Part shown: positions 57,234 to 64,000 of the stretch, piece after piece
Layout of the letters: each line of letters starts with the position of its first letter
How positions within the stretch are numbered: position 1 is the stretch's first letter
Assembly (NCBI GenBank): GCA_963924555.1
Contig: OZ004594.1
Span: forward strand, 3,255,563-3,319,562
Length of the DNA: 64,000 nt
From: Crambe crambe
Taxonomy: Eukaryota > Porifera > Demospongiae > Poecilosclerida > Crambeidae
Reading direction: 5' to 3'
The notes under the pieces: generated by a model
Seen by the model: only the letters and a program-made list of their open reading frames with translations
Database searches by the model: none
Told to the model about the DNA's origin: nothing
Program-made: the position numbers and the translations under genes

Positions 57234-58652
57234 ATGAATTCTAACTCCCTGAAGCAGGGACACATGCTACCAGAACTGCTAGTCTACATTATGCTCTTCC
57301 AACTCCAACTAAAAGGTATGATGAGCAATTTTTGATTGATAAAAGGGATGAAAGTGTCTCTTCCATATGTAGCTACTGTAGCTGTAGAGACATGTGAGGA
57401 GACATGTGAGGAGCAAGGTGATGTAAGACTGGTGAATGGAACTGAATCAGGTTCTGCAGGACGTGTGGAGATATGCTTACCTCATAGTGATAGTAATGGA
57501 ACACTGGTATGGGGAACAGTGTGTCACAAAGGTTGGGACAATAATGAAGCTAGAGTGGTGTGTCGTCAGTTAGGATTCAACACTAACACACTACCAGGTA
57601 CCTCTAGTTAACTGTATTGTATGAAGGGCAGCAGTTTATAGTGATTCTATGCTATATTGAAGGTCCCATTGCCTGCAGGCTTGCCTGCTTTGAGGAAGGG
57701 ACTGGTCCAATACACTACATGAATAATACTGATTGTAGTGGCACTGAAACTAGATTGGTAAACTGTGCAAGATCAGCAAGAGAAGGCTTCTGTGATCACA
57801 GTAGAGATGCTGGAGTGATATGTGGTAATCTAACACTATACTGTAGTTACATGTATCATGGATGCACAAGTTATCAGTGATACTACCACATGCAGAGTTA
57901 TCCACAGTGGTGAACACCATCACACAGTGTACTGCAACAGTGACCAGTGAACAGCAGCAAATGAATTGCACACCTGCAGTGACCTCAGTCCAACAATCCT
58001 TTAGTACTAGTCCAGGAGTCACAGAAATCAAAGTTGCAGGACTAGCTGGTGGTCTGGGATCCTTAATTGCTGTCTTGACCATGGTGACTGTGGGTATGGT
58101 TCTAGGATGGGTATGGTCATGTCACAATAGGATAAGAAATTTCTCCACCCAGAACAAATCGTAAGTATAAATTATAACTAAAAAATAACACCTTATATAT
58201 CATACAATATATCCAGCACAAAAACTCAGATGACACAAAACTCTGCCTATCCGAATGTAGAGTTTAATCAATCTTGTGATCCTCCTGACCCTATATCTTC
58301 CACATTATATGAAGACATAGACAGCCATCCTCAAAAGCTGGATAACATACTGCAACAACCTCAAGTGGGAGAAAAGAAGCATCAACTCCAATATGAACAG
58401 CCTGACTATTCAAATGTTTTCCCCTCTGAGTTGTACCAAACAGTTGAGTGTGGTCAGCAAAATACATTGGCTACCGATTCTCTATCCTTCAAGTCACAAG
58501 CTTATGATGACATTATTGGTGTTAGTAGCCACCCACAACCTCCAATGGTGGAAGATTATAATGTATTGCAACACAAACCTCAAACATTAAGAAGAGTGGA
58601 AGAGGAAGAGTATCAAGTTCTGGGGGAATGGGAGTCTCATCATAATATATGA
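57234..58652 (+). CDS. SR20: SRCR receptor with the SR15 stalk and tail
   Basis: Exons 57234-57315, 57382-57597, 57663-57824, 57896-58160, 58217-58652; 386 aa. Exons 1-3 follow SR19 (signal [14 protein letters not shown] with [12 protein letters not shown]), but exons 4-5 and 3' flank are those of SR15: [15 protein letters not shown], helix [13 protein letters not shown], alpha-2 tail with DNILQQ in place of EDYNVL. The segment just before exon 4 (TACATGTATCATGGATGCAC) matches SR16 instead, so the intron is a mosaic. Intact. Confidence 0.91.
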
Positions 58653-58886
58653 TCCCCCACTGGCCAAGCAGTTGACCTACCACTACCTTAGCAAATAGCA
58701 AATTGAAACACATTCCAATAACAAAATTGTTGTCATAAATGTTTTATCAAAAAAATTTGTTATCATAATCGCATAACTATATCAATTTGTGTCATTGTAG
58801 CTATATTACCTACCTGTCTAGAAAAAAGATACTTCATCTCTCGGTCTGCATATGTAGAAAAATAATTACTTTGTTAACCAGCTACT

Positions 58887-60344
58887 ATGAATTCTAACTC
58901 CCTGAAGCAAGGACACATGCTACCTGAACTGCTAGTCTACATTATGCTCTTCCAACTCCAACTAAAAGGTATGAACAATTTTTATTTACAAAAGGGATGA
59001 AAGTGTCTCTTCCATATGTAGCTACTGTAGCTGTACAGACATGTGAGGAGACATGTGAGGAGCAAGGTGATGTAAGACTGGTGAATGGAACTGAATCAGG
59101 TTCTGCAGGACGTGTGGAGATATGCTTACCTCATAGTGATAGTAATGGAACACTGGTATGGGGAACAGTGTGTCACAAAGGTTGGGACAATAATGAAGCT
59201 AGAGTGGTGTGTCGTCAGTTAGGATTCAACACTAACACACTACCAGGTACCTCTAGTTAACTGTATTGTATGAAGGGCAGCAGTTTATAGTGATTCTATG
59301 CTATATTGAAGGTCCCATTGCCTGCAGGCTTGCCTGCTTTGAGGAAGGGACTGGTCCAATACACTACATGAATAATACTGATTGTAGTGGCACTGAAACT
59401 AGATTGGTAAACTGTGCAAGATCAGCAAAAGAAGGCCTCTGTGATCACAGTAGAGATGCTGGAGTGATATGTGGTAATCTAACACTATACTGTAGTTAGC
59501 TCAATGCATACATGTATCATGAATGCATGAGTCATCAGTGATACTACCACATGCAGAGTTATCCACAGTGGTGAACACCATCACACAGTGTACTGCAACA
59601 GTGACCAGTGAACAGCAGCAAATGAATTGCACACTTGCAGTGACCTCAGTCCAACATCTCTTTAGTACCAGTCCAAGGGTCACGGCAATCAAAGTTGAAG
59701 GACTAGCTGGTGGTCTGGGATCCTTAACTGCTGTCATGACCTTGGTGACTGTGGGTGTGATTCTAGGATGGGTATGGTCATGTCACAACAAGATAAGAAA
59801 TTTCTCCACCCAGAACAAATCGTAAGTATAAATTATACTTAAAAGTAACACCTTATATGTACCATGCAATATATCCAGCACAAAAACTCAGATGACGCAA
59901 AACCCTGCCTATCCAAATGTAGAGCTGTGCCGAATTATCAAATCTAATCCAAAAGATCTCCCTGACCCTATATCTTCCACATTATATGAAGACATCGCTG
60001 GGATAGAAGACAGCCATCCTCAAAAGCTGAAGGAAGATTATAATGTACTGCAACAACCTCAATTGGGAGAAAAGAAGCATCAAGTCCAATATGAACAGCC
60101 TGACTATTCAAATGTTTTCCCCTCTGAGTTGTACCAAACAGTTGAGTGTGGTCAGCAAAGTACATTGGCTACTGATTCTGTAGATGGAAGATCCTTCACA
60201 TCATCTTATGATGACATCATTGGTGTTAGCCACCCACAACCCTCAAAGGTGGAAGATTATAATGTATTGCAACACGAACCTCAAAAATTAAGAAGAGTGG
60301 AAGAGGAAGAGTATCAAGTTCTGGGGGAATGGGAGTCTCAATAA
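58887..60344 (+). CDS. SR21: SRCR receptor, near-copy of SR18
   Basis: Exons 58887-58968, 59031-59246, 59312-59473, 59557-59821, 59879-60344; 396 aa. The stalk, helix and tail read the same as in SR18. The mature ectodomain differs mainly at the start (AVQTCEET for AVETCEET). The upstream flank follows SR15/SR16 rather than SR18 (AAAAAAGATACTTCATCTCTCG). Intact. Confidence 0.92.
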
Positions 60345-60576
60345 AATACATAATTGTCCAACAGGCCAAGTAGTTGACCTACCACTAACTTAACTAATAA
60401 AATTCATTCCCAACAAAAAATGTTGTCATAAATAAAAAAATTAGTCATCATAAACTATATAATCGCATATAATAATTCTTGTAGCTATAGCTACTACCTA
60501 TACCTGTCTAGAGAGAGATTCTTTCATCTCTCAGTCTGCACATGTAGAAAAATAATTACTTTATTAGCTAGCTACT

Positions 60577-62031
60577 ATGAATTCTAACTCCCTGAAGCAG
60601 GGACACATGCTACCAGAACTGCTAGTCTACATTATGCTCTTCCAACTCCAACTAAAAGGTATGATGAGCAATTTTTGATTTACAAAAGGGATGAAAGTGT
60701 CTCTTCCATATGTAGCTACTGTAGCTGTAGAGACATGTGAGGAGACATGTGAGGAGCAAGGTGATGTAAGACTGGTGAATGGAACTGAATCAGGTTCTGC
60801 AGGACGTGTGGAGATATGCTTACCTCATAGTGATAGTAATGGAACACTGGTATGGGGAACAGTGTGTCACAAAGGTTGGGACAATAATGAAGCTAGAGTG
60901 GTGTGTCGTCAGTTAGGATTCAACACTAACACACTACCAGGTACCTCTAGTTAACTGTATTGTATGAAGGGCAGCAGTTTATAGTGATTCTATGCTATAT
61001 TGAAGGTCCCATTGCCTGCAGGCTTGCCTGCTTTGAGGAAGGGACTGGTCCAATACACTACATGAATAATACTGATTGTAGTGGCACTGAAACTAGATTG
61101 GTAAACTGTGCAAGATCAGCAAGAGAAGGCCTCTGTAATCACAGTAGAGATGCTGGAGTGATATGTGGTAATCTAACACTATATTGTAGTTAGCTCAATG
61201 CATACATGTATCATGAATGCATGAGTCATCAGTGATACTACCACATGCAGAGTTATCCACAGTGGTGAACACCATCACACAGTGTACTGCAACAGTGACC
61301 AGTGAACAGCAGCAAATGAATTGCACACCTGCAGTGACCTCAGTCCAACATTTCTTTAGTACCAGTCCAGGGGTCACGGCAATCAAAGTTGCAGGTGGTC
61401 TGGGATCCTTAACAGCTGTCCTGACTTCAGTGCTAGTGGGTGTGGCTCTAGGATGGTTGTGTTCATGTTATAAGAGAAGAGGGAAATCAAGCACTCAGGA
61501 GAGGTGAGAGCAACAGCCAATGATAACATTGATGACATAATATTCCATGCACACAGAGCTCATACATCCAGTACTATTACAAGTCAAGAAATGGTACTGG
61601 AGAATCTCACCTACTCTGAACCAATGCAGTATAGTTCCATTGACCCTCATGGTACACATCCCTCTGTCGGTCCAACACAAAACAAACTCTTCTCTACTTA
61701 TGATGTCATAAGGAATGAAAACATCTCTCCAAATATGGAGAGAATCTACCATGTGATTGAGAACGATTCTGCTCAAATAAAAAAGAAAAATAAACAGAAA
61801 GAGTCTACCACATTCTGTCAGAAACAGAACATGGATGGAAGGTCACAGGTCAAAAAAAATGATCCCAGTTATCGAAAGGATGAGGAGAGGGTCTATCATA
61901 TTTTATCGGAAGTGGAGGCATCAAGAAGCAAGGTCCCTAGCCAAAAGAAAGATGCAGCACCTCAAGTGGTCGAAAAGGAGGAGGAGAGAGTTTATCATGT
62001 CTTGGAGACACCTGACCATACATGTAGCTAA
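60577..62031 (+). CDS. SR22: SRCR receptor with delta tail (last gene of the array)
   Basis: Exons 60577-60658, 60725-60940, 61006-61167, 61251-61503, 61557-62031; 395 aa; last intron 53 bp. Ectodomain and first part of the stalk are SR19-like (one sequon-changing variant, LCNHSRD for LCDHSRD); the helix then switches to the SR16 form ([20 protein letters not shown]) and the tail is the SR16 delta tail with few changes (STYDVI, RIYHVI, VYHIL, VYHVL). 12 bp coding for GLA are lost before the helix. Homology to the SR16 3' flank runs to 62226 and then stops at a transposon end. Confidence 0.91.
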
Positions 62032-62227
62032 CATGCATGTGAAGTAAGATTGAACTGCAACATAAGGATGTATACATAACACCAAGAAATACATGTAGAC
62101 ATGCACGCACACACAAAGCTTATTGTTAATCAAATGTAGCTATATAGCTATGTACAGTAATGTTTATTGTACTATTTTTTGTGGCTAAGTCTAAAATTAA
62201 CATTGTCTATTTATGCATAAACATTAT

Positions 62228-62420
62228 CAGAGAGTGCGGTAGCACTCTCTAAGTAGGGATGGCAGGTCAAAGTCCATAGGACAGTATAAACTAAAAACTC
62301 TTCTTTCTCTTCTACCCTTACTCTACAGGTTCTCAGAAGGCTACAGTGAATTATTATATCTACAAAGATGAGAGGAGAATGTTCAAAAGCCAAAAATTCA
62401 TTCGCCAACATAAGAAAAAA
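62228..62420. mobile_element. End of an AAGTAGGGATGGC-family element
   Basis: Begins with the hairpin AGAGAGTGCGGTAGCACTCTCT, then AAGTAGGGATGGCAG and a CTACTCTACAGGTTCTCA-type stretch shared with 16000-16070. The right end was not found, so the extent is a minimum. It marks where homology to the SR16 downstream flank stops. Confidence 0.65.
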
Positions 62421-62454
62421 ACGAGTTCTAAAATTGACTTTTCGTTCTTTTTCT

Positions 62455-62480
62455 TTATAATAATAATAATAATAATAATG
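62455..62480. repeat. (TAA)n microsatellite
   Basis: About eight TAA/ATA units. Confidence 0.85.
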
Positions 62481-62735
62481 TATAAGATCGACGTACCGAC
62501 TTACTGGCTATAGTCATCAAAATTCTGCTTTGGCCATCTCTTAGAGCGGCACCTAGAGGCTGATCTTTTGCTATTAGTTTTGACTAAGGCTCTACTTCAC
62601 TATTCGATAGCACTCGGAACACAGCTGCTAATCTTTCTACGCCATTTTAAAGGGGGCGGGGCTTATGGGCGGAGCCACGTAAGCTTAAGTTTAGCTATAG
62701 CCAAGGTCTTCATTCATTATCTGATGATGTTCCAG

Positions 62736-63449
62736 CATAGACTATAGAGGTTCCAGAATGGACTGGAAATGATTAATTACATCCGCCTTGCGGTGTTCCG
62801 TATATTTATGGTAATACTTACCGGATATTGTATTCTGGGCCGGCTGTTTCCATCAATTAATTAACTGTCTAGTGAATTTCTACAACCAAATATGTACCCC
62901 AAATGGATAAAAACAATACCATGCAACACTGCAAACTTTATATGAACTGCTTATATTACAGTATGAGCTGGATAGGTTAAACTTGGTCCTAGAAAATTAC
63001 GCAAAGCAGGTATACTATTTGACAAAGAAAGGTGTAGTAGTTAGTAACAATGTAGTAGAAAGTTGATATGTATCTTTTAAAACAATTTACTAACATGTAC
63101 TTCAAGTCCTCAACCACATTAACTATGGATGATAGAACTACTTCAGGAGATAAAATTACACAAAGTATTTATATGCAATTTTAACTGCTAGAGCACACTT
63201 TAACTCGAGTTTTGCTCTGACAATAATCCCAGGGTCTTGGCATCTTGTAGTATAGTCTCCCTGGCAGAGTTCAGCCTCTTCATAGCCACTTACAAGCTTG
63301 TACAGTTAACCACTAAAGTGATCTTTCCTGTTCATGGAGATACAGCTGCAGCGCAATAGGCGCAACACGGATATCACACGACCGGAAGTGCTTGTTAATA
63401 TTAATTTAATAGGCGTTTCCAGTCCATGTAGGAACCTATATAGTCTATG
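62736..63449. mobile_element. 714-bp MITE with 7-bp target duplication
   Basis: Imperfect inverted ends of ~33 bp (CATAGACTATAGAGGTTCC and, inverted, CATAGACTATATAGGTTCC, each followed by ATGGACTGGAAA). Flanked by GTTCCAG on both sides (62729-62735 and 63450-63456). No transposase frame. The rest of 62.5-64 kb shows no gene. Confidence 0.82.
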
Positions 63450-63665
63450 GTTCCAGTCACTCCTTGCTGAATTACAGTACAGATGCTCATCCTATAGTAG
63501 CATTATAGCCAGTACTTGGCTGTAGTGTAGTCAGCTCACTTCACCATGCCGTGTACATGTCATTTACATTGCTGTTGCTGTAAAGTTTTATATCAACAAA
63601 ACTTAAATAGCTAAACAAATTCTTCAACCAGAGACACTGTATGTACCTACAAAAGAGGTTTATGT

Positions 63666-63843
63666 AGAGCTGGCTTTGTATAGTACTGTACTGTTGCCTC
63701 CCTCATTCAACTTCAAGCACTAAGAAAAAAGGATAGAAACAAGTGAGCGTAAAAAGAGCTGGCTTTGTATAGTACTGTACTGTTGCCTCCCTCATTCAAC
63801 TTCAAGCACTAAGAAAAAAGGATAGAAACAAGTGAGCGTAAAA
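63666..63843. repeat. 89-bp tandem duplication (two copies)
   Basis: Unit starting AGAGCTGGCTTTGTATAG and ending GTGAGCGTAAAA, present twice with no difference seen. Confidence 0.93.
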
Positions 63844-63865
63844 AATTTCTTCAAATAAAAAGGTT

Positions 63866-64000
63866 AAGTAGGGATAGCCTAAAATCTAGCTGGGCTATCT
63901 ATAATGTGCTGCAGCCTCGTATGAAAAAAATCTTCGTGATATTACCTCATAAAAGGGGTGGGGCAATTAATAGCAGTTCTCCTCATATAACACCTGCACA
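63866..64000. mobile_element. Start of another AAGTAGGGAT-family element (inverse orientation)
   Basis: TTAAGTAGGGATAGCC followed by AAAATCTAGCTGGG matches the inverse of the right end of the element at 15994-16577 (GGGGCCATCCCTACTTA preceded by CATCTAGATTTT). Runs off the window. Confidence 0.5.

Noticed and set aside
53850..62031. CRISPR-like array because of regular ~1.7-kb repeats
   Set aside because: Units are whole eukaryotic genes with introns; no short repeat/spacer structure.

Overview
This window is nuclear DNA from an animal, most likely a demosponge. The evidence is spliced genes with small GT-AG introns (several of only 53-58 bp), many MITEs and microsatellites, no bacterial-style operons, animal genes (KATNIP, a PXA-domain sorting nexin), and a large expansion of SRCR-domain receptors. 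The phylum is inferred; I cannot search a database.

Layout. 1-9.8 kb holds four unrelated genes or pieces: the 5' part of a secreted GH7 cellulase-like gene (minus strand, runs off the left edge), one PXA-domain exon of an SNX13/14-like sorting nexin (minus), a two-Ig GPI-anchored surface protein with one frameshift (plus), and the 3' exons of KATNIP (minus). Long polypurine tracts and nested MITEs lie between them.

10.1-62.0 kb is one head-to-tail array, all on the plus strand, of 22 genes of one family (called SR1-SR22 here). Seventeen have fully consistent exon phases; SR6, SR7, SR10, SR14 and SR17 are broken. At least nine fossil fragments lie between them. The basic gene has five exons: signal peptide / SRCR first half / SRCR second half / Thr-rich stalk plus one transmembrane helix / cytoplasmic tail, with intron phases 1-1-1-2. 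Each receptor of about 300-400 aa has one SRCR domain, a Gly-rich uncharged membrane helix with a Cys just inside, and a tail carrying up to eight Tyr-x-x-(Val/Ile/Leu) motifs of ITIM, ITSM and ITAM-like type, some with SH3-type proline motifs. At least six tail classes are attached to nearly constant ectodomains.

The array shows recent recombination: a 9.6-kb tandem duplication (about 22.99-32.6 kb to 32.6-40 kb), a hybrid gene (SR13 = 5' SR8 + 3' SR9), a 5' chimera at the duplication junction (SR10), and tails moved between otherwise alike genes (SR22/SR16, SR20/SR15). A recent 5.47-kb Ty3/gypsy retrotransposon with identical LTRs and the unusual order gag-PR-IN-RT-RNaseH (Gmr1-like) sits inside the tail exon of SR17.

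How it may work together: the array looks like a multigene set of surface recognition receptors with phosphotyrosine signalling tails, similar in logic to vertebrate paired receptors or cnidarian allorecognition loci, with an Ig-domain surface gene beside it. The receptor architecture is read from sequence; the immune or allorecognition role is inference. 62.0-64 kb is non-coding and full of MITEs and repeats.
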